A stretch of DNA of 64,000 nt from Cryobacterium glucosi (GTDB taxonomy: Bacteria; Actinomycetota; Actinomycetes; Actinomycetales; Microbacteriaceae). Position 1 is the first letter of the stretch. Every line of letters starts with the position of its first letter. The DNA lies in contig NZ_SOFS01000023.1 of NCBI RefSeq assembly GCF_004402235.1, positions 1 to 64,000 on the forward strand, written 5' to 3'. Shown here piece after piece: positions 33,647 through 41,971 of this stretch. Made by a program: the position numbers and the translations under genes. The notes below the pieces were generated by a model. The model was not told where the DNA came from. It was given only the letters and a program-made list of their open reading frames with translations, and did not search any database.

Positions 33647-35823
33647 TCCATCCCCTCCGCCACTTTTCGCCCTCCGGCGAGTTCGATGAACCGTTCTTCG
33701 AGGGTCTGCCCGCCACGCACCTCGTCGACAGTGCCGGCCGCGAGGACCTTGCCGTTGACGATGATCGCGACGTGATCGCAGACCCGCTGGATCAGGTCCA
33801 TGCTGTGGCTCGAGAGGACGACGGTGCCGCCACTTGCAACGTACTTCTGCAGGATCTCGGTCACGTTGACCGCCGAGACCGGGTCGACGGATTCGAACGG
33901 TTCGTCGAGAACGAGCAGGCGCGGCGAGTGGATCATCGCGCAGGCCAGGGCGATCTTCTTGGTCATGCCCGCCGAGTAATCGGCGACCAGTCGGTTGAGT
34001 GCGTCCTCGAGTCCGAACGCAACGGCGAGGTCGGCGGATCGTTTCCGGACGGTCGCCCCGTCGAGCCCGCGGAGCACGCCGGCGTAGTAGAGCAGCTGGG
34101 CGCCGGTCAGGCGGTCGAAGAGACGCAGTCGGTCCGGCAGCACCCCGATGACGCGCTTCGCGGCGATCGGGTCGCTCCAGACGTCGATGCCGTGGACCTC
34201 GATCGAACCGTCGTCCGGACGGAGGAGGCCGGTGACCATGGAGAGGGTCGTGGTCTTGCCCGCACCGTTCGGGCCGACGATGCCGTAGAAGGAGCCGGTG
34301 CGGACCTCGAGGTTGATTCCGGAGACGGCGAGCGTGCTTCCGAAGGACTTACGCAGGGCCGTGACAGAGAGGACGACAGGGGCGGGTGCGGTACGGGCAC
34401 CGGGAGCGATGGCGAGGTTCGCGGCAGCCGGCTCGGCAGGCTCGACCTCTGGCTCTGGCTCCGGTTCCGGTTCGGGTTCCGGCTCGGGTTCTGGTTCCGG
34501 TTCCGGTTCCGGTTCGGACACGAGCTCCGGCACGGGCGGGGCCTGCGGCTCCACCGAGTGCACGGTTTCGGGCTCGGTTTCTGTCTCGGGCACGAGTTCG
34601 GTTTCCGACTCGGTGACGGGCTCAGTTTCGGGCTCACTGGGGAGATCGGTGACGGGCTCCGCGTCAGGCTCGGTTGCGGGCTCGGTGACGGTCGCCGGCT
34701 CGTCGAGAGTCGAGGACCCTGCCGCCTTCGCGACGATCGGCACGGGTGCTGCGGCGACGACGGGCCCGGGGTCGGGCTCCGGAGCGTCGATCGGCTCAGG
34801 GACAGCGACGAGTCCCGGTTCCGGAACGGATGGGGCAATCGGCTCACCAGCACGAACCGGTGCCGGTACCGGCATGACCTTGGTCGCGGGCGGAGGTGTC
34901 GGGTCCGGACGGACCGTCGACACCTCGTCGTCCTTCGGCTGCGTGGCTGCCGGCGTGGTGGACTTGTTCTCGACGGGGGGCAGGTGCAGGCCGAGGACGG
35001 CCGTGGCGACCCAGTCTCTGGAGGTCCCGACTCCCGGGCGGATGCGTGGGGGCTTGGGAACGGCGGGAGGCGCTGAGACAACGGATGGCACGACGATCGG
35101 CACGACGCCGGGTACGGGAAGCCAGCCGCCGCGTGCGGGCGCGTCCGGCGGCATGGGGCCGAGTGAACGCTTGGCGAGGGCCTCGGTGCGGGCCTGCGCC
35201 TGGGCGCGGGCAAGCGCCTCCGGGTCGGGACGCGGTTTGATCGCGGCCAGAGCCAGGGCATCGGCCTGCGCCTTCGCGCGTGCGGCGGCATCCGCCTGGG
35301 CGCGCGCCTCGGCCGCCTCGTACTCGCGAGCCTGGGCAGCTGCGTACTCTTCGGCTTCGGCACGGGCACGAGCCTCCGCCTCCGCCTCGGCCTGCGCCTG
35401 GGCGAGGGCTTCCGCGGCGGCAAGGGCCTCCGCACGGACGACGGCAGCCTTCGCGGCACGCGACTTCGCCGCGCTCGCCCTCGCGGCGCGTTGACGAGCG
35501 GCCGTCTCGGCCTTTTCTGCGGTCGTGCGGGTCTTGGCCGCGGCTCCTGCCGCAGGGGCGACATGGGTCGGGGACGGCTCGGCCGGATCAGCGGGTTTCT
35601 GGGGAGCCGCGGCAACCTTGCGAACCGGGCTGGCGCGGGGCTTCTGGGTTCGGGCGACGGGGGTTCGGGCTGCCGGAGTTCGGGGTGAAGCGGTGCGCGC
35701 CGAGGTTGCGCGGTCGGGCGTCGTCTTGGCCGGACGCGCCGGAATGGCTGCGTCGTTCGACGGGGCCGAATCGGACGCGGGCACAGTTGTGGTCGGCTCG
35801 TTGGGCTCGGAGTTGGGAGGCAC
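33622..35823 (-). CDS. ABC transporter ATPase with ~480-residue low-complexity N-terminus
   Basis: 733 residues from GTG 35823, which has GAGG eight bases upstream. The ATPase domain occupies only the last ~250 residues (from about 482): Walker A G-P-N-G-A-G-K-T-T (517-525), signature region Y-S-A-G-M-T-K-K, Walker B L-L-V-L-D-E-P, H-switch S-S-H-S-M. Before it come a basic/Thr/Pro stretch (1-90), an Ala-rich charged helix (about 97-228; A-E-A-E-A-R-A-R-A-E-A-E-E), a segment R-D-W-V-A-T-A-V-L-G-L-H-L-P (269-282), Pro/Val/Glu-rich sequence and an EP dipeptide run (437-463). The frame is unbroken. It is coupled to the permease gene downstream. What the N-terminus does is unknown; such a fusion is far from the normal ~250-300 residues. 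Confidence 0.85.
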   Translation of the reverse strand: MPPNSEPNEPTTTVPASDSAPSNDAAIPARPAKTTPDRATSARTASPRTPAARTPVARTQKPRASPVRKVAAAPQKPADPAEPSPTHVAPAAGAAAKTRTTAEKAETAARQRAARASAAKSRAAKAAVVRAEALAAAEALAQAQAEAEAEARARAEAEEYAAAQAREYEAAEARAQADAAARAKAQADALALAAIKPRPDPEALARAQAQARTEALAKRSLGPMPPDAPARGGWLPVPGVVPIVVPSVVSAPPAVPKPPRIRPGVGTSRDWVATAVLGLHLPPVENKSTTPAATQPKDDEVSTVRPDPTPPPATKVMPVPAPVRAGEPIAPSVPEPGLVAVPEPIDAPEPDPGPVVAAAPVPIVAKAAGSSTLDEPATVTEPATEPDAEPVTDLPSEPETEPVTESETELVPETETEPETVHSVEPQAPPVPELVSEPEPEPEPEPEPEPEPEPEPEPEVEPAEPAAANLAIAPGARTAPAPVVLSVTALRKSFGSTLAVSGINLEVRTGSFYGIVGPNGAGKTTTLSMVTGLLRPDDGSIEVHGIDVWSDPIAAKRVIGVLPDRLRLFDRLTGAQLLYYAGVLRGLDGATVRKRSADLAVAFGLEDALNRLVADYSAGMTKKIALACAMIHSPRLLVLDEPFESVDPVSAVNVTEILQKYVASGGTVVLSSHSMDLIQRVCDHVAIIVNGKVLAAGTVDEVRGGQTLEERFIELAGGRKVAEGMEWLHSFSD
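34435..34515 (-). repeat. EP-dipeptide coding repeat
   Basis: A run of six-base units of the CTCGGG/TTCCGG type encodes about 13 successive Glu-Pro pairs in the N-terminus of the ABC ATPase. The units differ at synonymous positions, so this is an old or selected repeat rather than a fresh expansion. Length variation between strains is likely. Confidence 0.85.
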
Positions 35824-36081
35824 GTGAGTCACCTCGCCAACCCTACCAACGACCCTCCGACAAGACTGGATGGCGGGCGCGAATCCCGCCGAAAACGCGC
35901 TCGACCCGGCCCGTTCACCGGGGCCGATTCCACGCGGCGGCACCCGAAAGGGGCACTTCGGGTAGACTGACCCTTTCATGTTGGTGTGTCTGAACGGAAA
36001 AGACGAGGTGAACCACAGGCAAACTGGCTCGACATTTTTCGAACCGGGCGCAGGTAGCCCGACACTGTTAAGGAGACAAAT

Positions 36082-36774
36082 ATGGCCACCCAGGTAGTCA
36101 TTTTGGCAGCGGGAATGGGCAGCAGACTGGGTCGTTCACTGCCCAAGCCGCTCACGGAACTCAGCGACGGCCGGTCGATCATGCGTCAGCAGTTCGACAA
36201 CATCGAGCACGCATTCGGATCCCTGGCCCGCGTCACCATCGTCGTCGGTTACAAGCTCGAGCACATCATCGAGGCGTTCCCCCAGGCATCCTTCGTCTAC
36301 AACGAGGAATATGACCAGACCAACACGTCCAAGAGCCTCCTGCGCGCCCTGCAGGCCTCCGGCGCGGGCGGGGTGCTCTGGATGAACGGCGACGTCGTCT
36401 TCGATCCCGCCGTCCTCGATCGGGCGCACGCCATGGTCGAACGCGACCAGTCTTTCGTGACGGTCAACACCTCACAGGTGTCCGAAGAAGAGGTCAAGTA
36501 CACGACCGACGACGAGGGATACATCAGGGAACTCTCCAAGACCGTGACCGGTGGACTCGGAGAGGCCGTTGGCATCAACTTCATCTCCAGTGCGCACAAG
36601 GCGATCCTGGTGCGCCATCTCGCCAGGGTGAACGACCAGGACTACTTCGAGCGCGGCATCGAACTCGCGATCGAGAAGAACGGCCTGCTGATCGAACCCC
36701 TCGACATCTCCGACTTCTACGCTGTCGAGGTCGATTTCGCCGAAGACCTCGAGCGCGCGAACCTGTTCGTCTGA
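36082..36774 (+). CDS. Nucleotidyltransferase (sugar-phosphate/cytidylyltransferase type)
   Basis: 230 residues with a Rossmann-type N-terminus: V-V-I-L-A-A-G-M-G-S-R-L-G (5-17) and P-K-P-L-T-E-L, then G-Y-K-L-E-H-I, N-E-E-Y-D-Q-T-N-T-S-K-S-L, and M-N-G-D-V-V-F-D. The N-T-S-K-S/S-L pattern resembles phosphocholine- and inositol-phosphate-type cytidylyltransferases, which supply CDP-activated groups. An AAGGAG lies before the ATG. It opens the glycopolymer locus; the ABC exporter follows. Nucleotide (CTP or other) and substrate are not fixed by sequence. Confidence 0.78.
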   Translation: MATQVVILAAGMGSRLGRSLPKPLTELSDGRSIMRQQFDNIEHAFGSLARVTIVVGYKLEHIIEAFPQASFVYNEEYDQTNTSKSLLRALQASGAGGVLWMNGDVVFDPAVLDRAHAMVERDQSFVTVNTSQVSEEEVKYTTDDEGYIRELSKTVTGGLGEAVGINFISSAHKAILVRHLARVNDQDYFERGIELAIEKNGLLIEPLDISDFYAVEVDFAEDLERANLFV

Positions 36775-36807
36775 TTCGCATTCACCCTGATTTTGTGAAC
36801 ATCTAGA

Positions 36808-37617
36808 GTGGAGTCTGTGAGTAGCTACGCAGAAGTGCGCCCTGAACAGCTCACCGCTCTCTCCCGCTACCGCCACTCACTGTGGCTCCTGACCCAGCGC
36901 GACCTGCGGGTCCGCTACTCCACCTCGTTCCTCGGCTATTTCTGGTCGATCCTCGACCCGCTCGTGATGGCCGGGATCTACTGGTTCGTGTTCACCCAGG
37001 TGTTCCACCGGGGCGTCGGGCACGAGCCGTACATCATCTTCCTGCTCAGCGCGCTGCTGCCCTGGATGTGGTTCAACGGAACCGTCTCCGATTGCACGCG
37101 CGCGTTCCTGCGCGAGGCGAAGCTGATCCGGTCGACCCGGATCCCCCGCACCATCTGGGTGAACCGGCTCGTGCTCTCCAAGGGCATCGAATTCCTCGCC
37201 TCGATCCCGGTGCTCGTGCTGTTCGCCGTGTTCGCCGGCGCCCGGCCGAGCGTCGAAATCGTGTTCTTCCCGCTCGCCATCGTGATCCAGGCGATCCTCA
37301 CGGCGGGGGTCGGCCTCATCGTCGCGCCGCTCGTCGTGTTCTTCCGCGATCTGGAACGCGCCGTCAAACTCATCCTGCGCTTCCTGTTCTACGCATCCCC
37401 GATCATCTACAGCACCCAGGACCTGCCGCACCAGCTGCACTTCTGGGCGGCGTTCAATCCCCTCAGCGGCATCTTCAGCCTCTACCGGGCGGCCTTCTTC
37501 CCCGGCAACCTCGACTGGTTCACCGTCGGCGTCAGCGCGGCCATGTCCGTCGCCTTCCTCGGGCTCGGGCTGCTGGTCTTCACGCGCACCGAGCGCGCGG
37601 TCCTGAAGGAGCTGTGA
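36808..37617 (+). CDS. Polysaccharide/teichoic-acid ABC exporter permease
   Basis: About 269 residues, six membrane segments, of the ABC-2 family that includes TagG and Wzm. W-L-L-T-Q-R-D-L-R-V-R-Y-S-T-S-F-L-G-Y-F-W-S-I-L-D-P-L is the amphipathic-interface and first segment region, and the later F-F-R-D-L-E-R-A-V and L-R-F-L-F-Y-A-S-P-I-I-Y are typical. GTG 36808 and GTG 36817 are both possible starts; GGAG lies just before the second. Exports lipid-linked glycopolymer. Its stop overlaps the ATPase start (TGATG). Confidence 0.88.
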   Translation: MESVSSYAEVRPEQLTALSRYRHSLWLLTQRDLRVRYSTSFLGYFWSILDPLVMAGIYWFVFTQVFHRGVGHEPYIIFLLSALLPWMWFNGTVSDCTRAFLREAKLIRSTRIPRTIWVNRLVLSKGIEFLASIPVLVLFAVFAGARPSVEIVFFPLAIVIQAILTAGVGLIVAPLVVFFRDLERAVKLILRFLFYASPIIYSTQDLPHQLHFWAAFNPLSGIFSLYRAAFFPGNLDWFTVGVSAAMSVAFLGLGLLVFTRTERAVLKEL

Positions 37618-38399
37618 TGACGGGAACAGTCCGGACGCCGGGATCGGCCGTGACCGGGGCGCCTGTGATCGCCCTGGCCGGGGTCGGCATCCGTTTTCGC
37701 CGTAACCGACGCGGCAGGCGCAGCTTCAAGGACCTGTTCGCGAGCGGGGCCCGGCGCACCAGACCCGGCGAATTCTGGGCCTTGCGCGCCGTATCCTTCA
37801 CGGTGCAGCGCGGAGAGGCCATCGGCGTTGTCGGTCGCAACGGCCAGGGAAAGTCGACCCTGCTCAAGCTCGTGACCGGGGTCGTCCTGCCCGATGAGGG
37901 CACTGTGCGGGTGACGGAGGGCGTCGCACCACTGATCGAGATCACCGGCGGTTTCGTCGATGACCTCACCGTGCGCGACAACGTCTATCTCACGGCGGGC
38001 CTGCACGGCATGACGAAGAAACAGATCGGCGAGCGTTTTGACGAGATTCTCGACTTCGCCGAGATTGGAGACTTCGTCGACACCCCGTACAAGCATCTCT
38101 CGAGCGGTATGAAGGTGCGCATCGCCTTCGCGGTCATCTCCCGGCTCGAGGAGCCGATCATCCTCGTCGATGAGGTGCTCGCCGTCGGCGACAAGGCCTT
38201 CCGGGAGAAGTGCTATCGCCGGATCGAGGAACTGCTCGCCGGCGGCCGCACCCTGTTCTTCGTCTCGCACAACGAACGTGACCTGCGTCGCTTCTGCGCC
38301 AGGGGCCTCTACCTCGACAAGGGCGCGCTCGTCCTCGACGGTCCACTCGACGAGGTCCTCGCCCGGTACGACGCCGATTACGGCGTGCGGCCCGCCTGA
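37617..38399 (+). CDS. Polysaccharide/teichoic-acid ABC exporter ATPase
   Basis: 260 residues of the TagH/Wzt type without the extra C-terminal carbohydrate-binding domain. Walker A G-R-N-G-Q-G-K-S-T, a signature L-S-S-G-M-K-V-R, Walker B I-I-L-V-D-E-V-L-A-V-G-D, and F-V-S-H-N. The N-terminus V-G-I-R-F-R-R-N-R-R-G-R-R-S-F-K-D is characteristic of the group. It pairs with the permease in front. Final stop sits in a 12-base palindrome shared with the convergent XRE gene. Confidence 0.9.
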   Translation: MTGTVRTPGSAVTGAPVIALAGVGIRFRRNRRGRRSFKDLFASGARRTRPGEFWALRAVSFTVQRGEAIGVVGRNGQGKSTLLKLVTGVVLPDEGTVRVTEGVAPLIEITGGFVDDLTVRDNVYLTAGLHGMTKKQIGERFDEILDFAEIGDFVDTPYKHLSSGMKVRIAFAVISRLEEPIILVDEVLAVGDKAFREKCYRRIEELLAGGRTLFFVSHNERDLRRFCARGLYLDKGALVLDGPLDEVLARYDADYGVRPA

Positions 38400-38408
38400 G
38401 CCGGCTCA
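38397..38408. terminator. Palindrome holding both stop codons of convergent genes
   Basis: TGAGCCGGCTCA is a perfect 12-base palindrome. Its first three bases are the stop codon of the ABC ATPase gene; its last three (TGA on the minus strand) are that of the XRE gene. Only six bases separate the two coding ends. The stem is short and there is no T run, so true termination here is uncertain. Confidence 0.4.
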
Positions 38409-38681
38409 AGGATCGACGATGGCGAGGCTGTCGCGATCGGGCGGCAGCTGTTCCTTGGTCAGGCCGGTGAGGAGGTCCCCGACCTCGAGGCTCAGCACGT
38501 CCGCGAGCCGGATCAGGGTGTGGAAGGTCGGATTCCCAGTGCCGCGGTCGATCCTGGCGTAATTGGACACGTTGAGTCCGGCCCGGTGCGCGACAGACTC
38601 CTGGTTGAGCTCGAGTTCCGTTCGGCGCTGCCGCAGGCGCAGTCCCAGCAGGCGGCTCGCTTCTGACTTCGGCTCCGGCAT
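38406..38681 (-). CDS. XRE-family transcriptional regulator
   Basis: 91 residues. Residues ~13-66 form a Cro/C1-type helix-turn-helix: L-R-Q-R-R-T-E-L-E-L-N-Q-E-S-V-A-H-R-A-G-type sequence with L-N-V-S-N-Y-A-R-I-D-R-G, then P-T-F-H-T-L-I-R-L-A-D-V-L. There is no effector domain. Its place inside the glycopolymer locus suggests local control, but no operator was identified. Divergent from the EcsC-like gene. Confidence 0.85.
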   Translation of the reverse strand: MPEPKSEASRLLGLRLRQRRTELELNQESVAHRAGLNVSNYARIDRGTGNPTFHTLIRLADVLSLEVGDLLTGLTKEQLPPDRDSLAIVDP

Positions 38682-38798
38682 CCTCCATCTATAGGCTTGA
38701 AGTGGGAAAACCGCCAGTGGCCGGGGAAAAGATGTGAATACCTTCCCCTGTCAGACCGGCAACGTAAACTCGACGGAAATCGGAAGGACGGCATCGAC

Positions 38799-39830
38799 AT
38801 GGCACGAAGAGTGAAACCCCTCGTCTCGACGACCGGGGGTCTGCCGCAGGGCGGCCAGCTTCCGACCGGCATCATCCGGGGATTCGACCGGGTCATGGCC
38901 ATCCACCGCCCGGCTGTGCTCGCCCACATCCGCGGCATCCGCCGGCGCTCACCGGACTCGGACCCCGCACAGATCATCAGGATCCTCGAACGCCGCTACC
39001 TCGCCATGGTCACGACCGGCGGCGCGGCCGTCGGGGCGACGGCCGTCATTCCCGGCGTCGGCACCGGGGTGACCCTCGCACTGTCCGGCGTCGAGACCGC
39101 CGGGTTCCTCGAAGCGACAGCCTTGTTCGCCCAGTCGGTGAGCGAGGTGCACGGTATTGCCGTCGACGACCCGGAGCGCGCCCGCGCCCTCGTCATGACG
39201 ATGATGCTCGGCAGGGAGGGCTCCGACCTCGTCCGCCAGCTTGCCGGCCAGTTCAGCGGAACGGGTGCGGTCCGAACGGCCTATTGGGGCGAACTCGTCA
39301 CCGCGAGCATTCCGCGCGCCATCATGGGTCCGCTCACCGATCGCCTGAAGAGCTCGTTCATCCGCCAGTTCGCGACCCGCGGCTCCGCGAGTTTCGTCGG
39401 CAAGGCGCTCCCCTTCGGCGTCGGCGCCGTCGTCGGCGGCGCCGGCAACCATATTCTGGGCAAGCGGGTGCTGACCTCGTCCCGGCTCGCCTTCGGCCAG
39501 CCGCCTGCGGACTTCCGTCCCGAACTCGACCCGCGCATACGCGAGGCGATCGTGCGCGAGGGCGGCGGCCTCGAGGGAGTCGGCCGTGCCGGCGCGCTGC
39601 GGGTCGCCGCCGGCCACCGCATCACCCAGCTCGGGCAGCTCGGGCACGGCACCCTCACCGTGCTCCCCCGCATGGTCCCGCGGCTGCTGCGCCGTGGCCG
39701 ACCGCTGGAGTCAGGGGTTCCAGGCACCGCAACGGCGGATCACCCGGATTCGGCTCACGCGGATTCGGATCACGCGGCCGCCGGGCAGGACGTGTCTCCC
39801 CGCGAACCGGCCTCCTCTCCGCGACCGTAG
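38799..39830 (+). CDS. EcsC-like protein of unknown function
   Basis: 343 residues from ATG 38799, preceded by GGAAGGA. The central part has glycine/alanine-rich hydrophobic stretches (T-T-G-G-A-A-V-G-A-T-A-V-I-P-G-V-G-T-G-V, then S-G-V-E-T-A-G-F-L-E-A) and S-E-V-H-G-I, which recall the EcsC family of membrane-associated proteins. The last ~45 residues are Asp/His/Ala/Pro-rich, with an imperfect D-S-A-H-A-D-S-D-H repeat encoded by repeated GCGGATTCGG-like units. I am not sure of the family. It is convergent with the CDP-glycerol-type transferase. Confidence 0.5.
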   Translation: MARRVKPLVSTTGGLPQGGQLPTGIIRGFDRVMAIHRPAVLAHIRGIRRRSPDSDPAQIIRILERRYLAMVTTGGAAVGATAVIPGVGTGVTLALSGVETAGFLEATALFAQSVSEVHGIAVDDPERARALVMTMMLGREGSDLVRQLAGQFSGTGAVRTAYWGELVTASIPRAIMGPLTDRLKSSFIRQFATRGSASFVGKALPFGVGAVVGGAGNHILGKRVLTSSRLAFGQPPADFRPELDPRIREAIVREGGGLEGVGRAGALRVAAGHRITQLGQLGHGTLTVLPRMVPRLLRRGRPLESGVPGTATADHPDSAHADSDHAAAGQDVSPREPASSPRP

Positions 39831-39838
39831 CAGGCCGC

Positions 39839-41065
39839 TCAGGGCCGAACGGCGTCGAACCGCTCCCACTCGTCCATCAGGTGCTGCACGGCCGCGTGGA
39901 AGCGAGCGGTGGCCGCACCGGGTGCCGCGTCGCCGAAGTAGCGTTCGACCCACACACCCAACCGGGCCTCGGCCTCCGGGTCGTGCGCGAGCGCATCCAC
40001 CGTGCCCACGATCGAGGAGGCGGCGGACGCGTCGAGCCATTCGCACGCCGCGAGGTACCCGCCGGTGTCGATCTCGGCAGCGGGATCGGCGGGGCGGGTG
40101 ACGAGAAGGGCCTTGCCTGCGGCGAGCCGGTCGTAGACCATGGCTGAGATGTCGACGATGGCAACGTCCGCCGCCGCGAGCTGCCAGCCGAGCTCCGCAC
40201 CGGTGTCGTACATGTGGTGAGCGGCGGGATCGCGGGCGTTCGCCGCCTTGATCAGGGCGATGATCCTGCGGTTGGCTGCGCCGTATGCCTCGTCGGTGAC
40301 CCCGCTGCGCGGGTGCGGCCGGTAGATCAGGCGATGCCGCGACGAGGCGAGGAGCGCAGTGGCGAGTGCGACGCCGTGGCTCGCGATCGAGCCGTATGCC
40401 GCGGTGGGCCGGTCTCCTTCCCAGGTCGGCGCGTAGAGCACGACCTGCCGGTCGTCGGGAACGTACGGAAGCACGCCGCTGTAGTGGTCAGCCTGCGGGC
40501 GGCCGATGGTGATCGCCCGCTTGTCGAAGTCGTAGTCCCAGAGCACCCGGTCGAGACGGGCGAGGGCGGCGTCACCGGCGACGAAGGCGTAGTCGTACGC
40601 CTTGATCTGGTTCGTGACCATGTACATCTTGTCGCTCTCGCCATGGTTGATGAACACGTGCCAGCACCGCGGGTAGCGCATCATCTGGAAGTTCCGGGCG
40701 TTCTGGTTGACGTAGAACACGATGCGGATGTCCTGTTCCGCGACGACCCGCTCGAGGTCGGCGACCTTGCGCACGTAGGTCACCGGCACCGGGCACTCCT
40801 CGGACATCGGCAGCGCCCCGGTCCCGGTGCGGCTCAACACGATGACGGGCCAGGTCTCGGCGAGCACGGCGAGCGGCCGGTACCACTGCCGCATCTGATA
40901 CAGGTTGACGGCGCCGTCGGCGAAGTAGACCGCGATCTTGAAACGGCCGAGCGGAAGCGGACCGTCCCCGAGGAGCCGGCCGGCGAGCAGTTTCTGTGCC
41001 CGGCGCGACGCGGCGACATCCTTGACCAGCTTGACGGCCAGGCCGATGTCTTTTCGAATGGTCAT
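39839..41065 (-). CDS. CDP-glycerol glycerophosphotransferase-family protein
   Basis: 408 residues with the TagB/TagF-like C-terminal fold. Clear matches: H-V-F-I-N-H-G-E-S-D-K, then A-Y-D-Y-A-F-V-A-G, I-G-R-P-Q-A-D, V-L-Y-A-P-T-W-E-G-D, Y-R-P-H-P-R-S-G and V-A-I-V-D-I-S-A-M-V-Y-D. The H-G and R-P-H-P residues correspond to the active site. Members transfer glycerol-phosphate or a related group from a CDP donor to a growing teichoic-acid-like polymer. It has no N-terminal glycosyltransferase domain. Only 24 bases separate it from the GT2 gene upstream. Confidence 0.85.
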   Translation of the reverse strand: MTIRKDIGLAVKLVKDVAASRRAQKLLAGRLLGDGPLPLGRFKIAVYFADGAVNLYQMRQWYRPLAVLAETWPVIVLSRTGTGALPMSEECPVPVTYVRKVADLERVVAEQDIRIVFYVNQNARNFQMMRYPRCWHVFINHGESDKMYMVTNQIKAYDYAFVAGDAALARLDRVLWDYDFDKRAITIGRPQADHYSGVLPYVPDDRQVVLYAPTWEGDRPTAAYGSIASHGVALATALLASSRHRLIYRPHPRSGVTDEAYGAANRRIIALIKAANARDPAAHHMYDTGAELGWQLAAADVAIVDISAMVYDRLAAGKALLVTRPADPAAEIDTGGYLAACEWLDASAASSIVGTVDALAHDPEAEARLGVWVERYFGDAAPGAATARFHAAVQHLMDEWERFDAVRP

Positions 41066-41089
41066 CCCTCCAGAGTACCGAGCACCGGG

Positions 41090-41968
41090 TCAGACGATGG
41101 GGGGACGGCCGGCCAGGGACATCCGCCAGATCGTGCGAGCGCTGATCGGCCGCCGCTCCCCCGGGTTGCTGCGCCAGCCCTCCCGGAATCCGGCGAGCCA
41201 GGCCCGCAGTGCCGGCCGGTCGCTGCGGAATCGCAGCAGCTGGATCGCGAGCCAGGAACCGGCGTAGACCGGGACCAGCACGGCAGGCAGGTTGCGCCGG
41301 GCGAGCCAGACCCGGTTGCGCGCGTTCAGCCGGTAGTAGTCGGCGTGCCGGGTGGGCTGGATGACGGGATGATTTGCTTCGAGGTTTCCCGCGTACCAGG
41401 TGCGCAGCCCCTGGTCCCAGACCCGCCACGCCAGTTCGATGCCCTCGTGCGCGTAGAAGAACGGTTCGGCCCAGCCTCCGGTGGCCAGGAAGACCGCACG
41501 GGGCATCACCACGGCACCTTCCCAGACCGAGAAGACGGCGCCGGACTCGGTCGCGGCTCCCTTACGGATGCGCGGAATCCAGCGGGTCGGCGCCGCCGCG
41601 CCCGTGGGATCGGTCACCCGGGGTTGCAGCAGGCCGATCGACGGGTCCGCGCGGAGCTGCGCGACCGCGCGACTGAGGAACCGGGGGTCCGGGATGCTCG
41701 CGTCGTCGTCGAGGAAGAAGAGGTACTCGCCCGTCACAAGGGGGACGCCGCGATTGCGACCGGCGGGGATGCCCAGGTTCTCCGTCAGGGCCAGCGCCTG
41801 GACGGCACCCGGTAACCCGGTCGGTACCCAGCCGTTGCCCACGCAGACCACGTCGAGGACGACCTCCTGCTGGGCGAGCACCGAGCGGATGCCGCTGGCG
41901 AGGTCATCCGGCCGGGTGCCCTGGGTGAGCACGACGACACCGACCCTCGGCAGCACGGTGTCGCTCAC
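41090..41968 (-). CDS. Glycosyltransferase family 2
   Basis: 292 residues of a GT-A fold. V-G-V-V-V-L-T-Q-G-T-R-P near the start, G-I-P-A-G-R-N-R-G, the metal-binding F-F-L-D-D-D-A, then G-A-V-V-M-P-R and E-L-A-W-R-V-W. The late hydrophobic part suggests membrane contact. It begins three bases after the CDP-alcohol transferase gene. Sugar donor unknown. Confidence 0.88.
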   Translation of the reverse strand: MSDTVLPRVGVVVLTQGTRPDDLASGIRSVLAQQEVVLDVVCVGNGWVPTGLPGAVQALALTENLGIPAGRNRGVPLVTGEYLFFLDDDASIPDPRFLSRAVAQLRADPSIGLLQPRVTDPTGAAAPTRWIPRIRKGAATESGAVFSVWEGAVVMPRAVFLATGGWAEPFFYAHEGIELAWRVWDQGLRTWYAGNLEANHPVIQPTRHADYYRLNARNRVWLARRNLPAVLVPVYAGSWLAIQLLRFRSDRPALRAWLAGFREGWRSNPGERRPISARTIWRMSLAGRPPIV

Positions 41969-41971
41969 CGC

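Noticed and set aside
34435-34515. Regular short repeats, possible CRISPR or minisatellite
   Set aside because: The units are six bases with no spacers and they encode an EP run inside an open frame.
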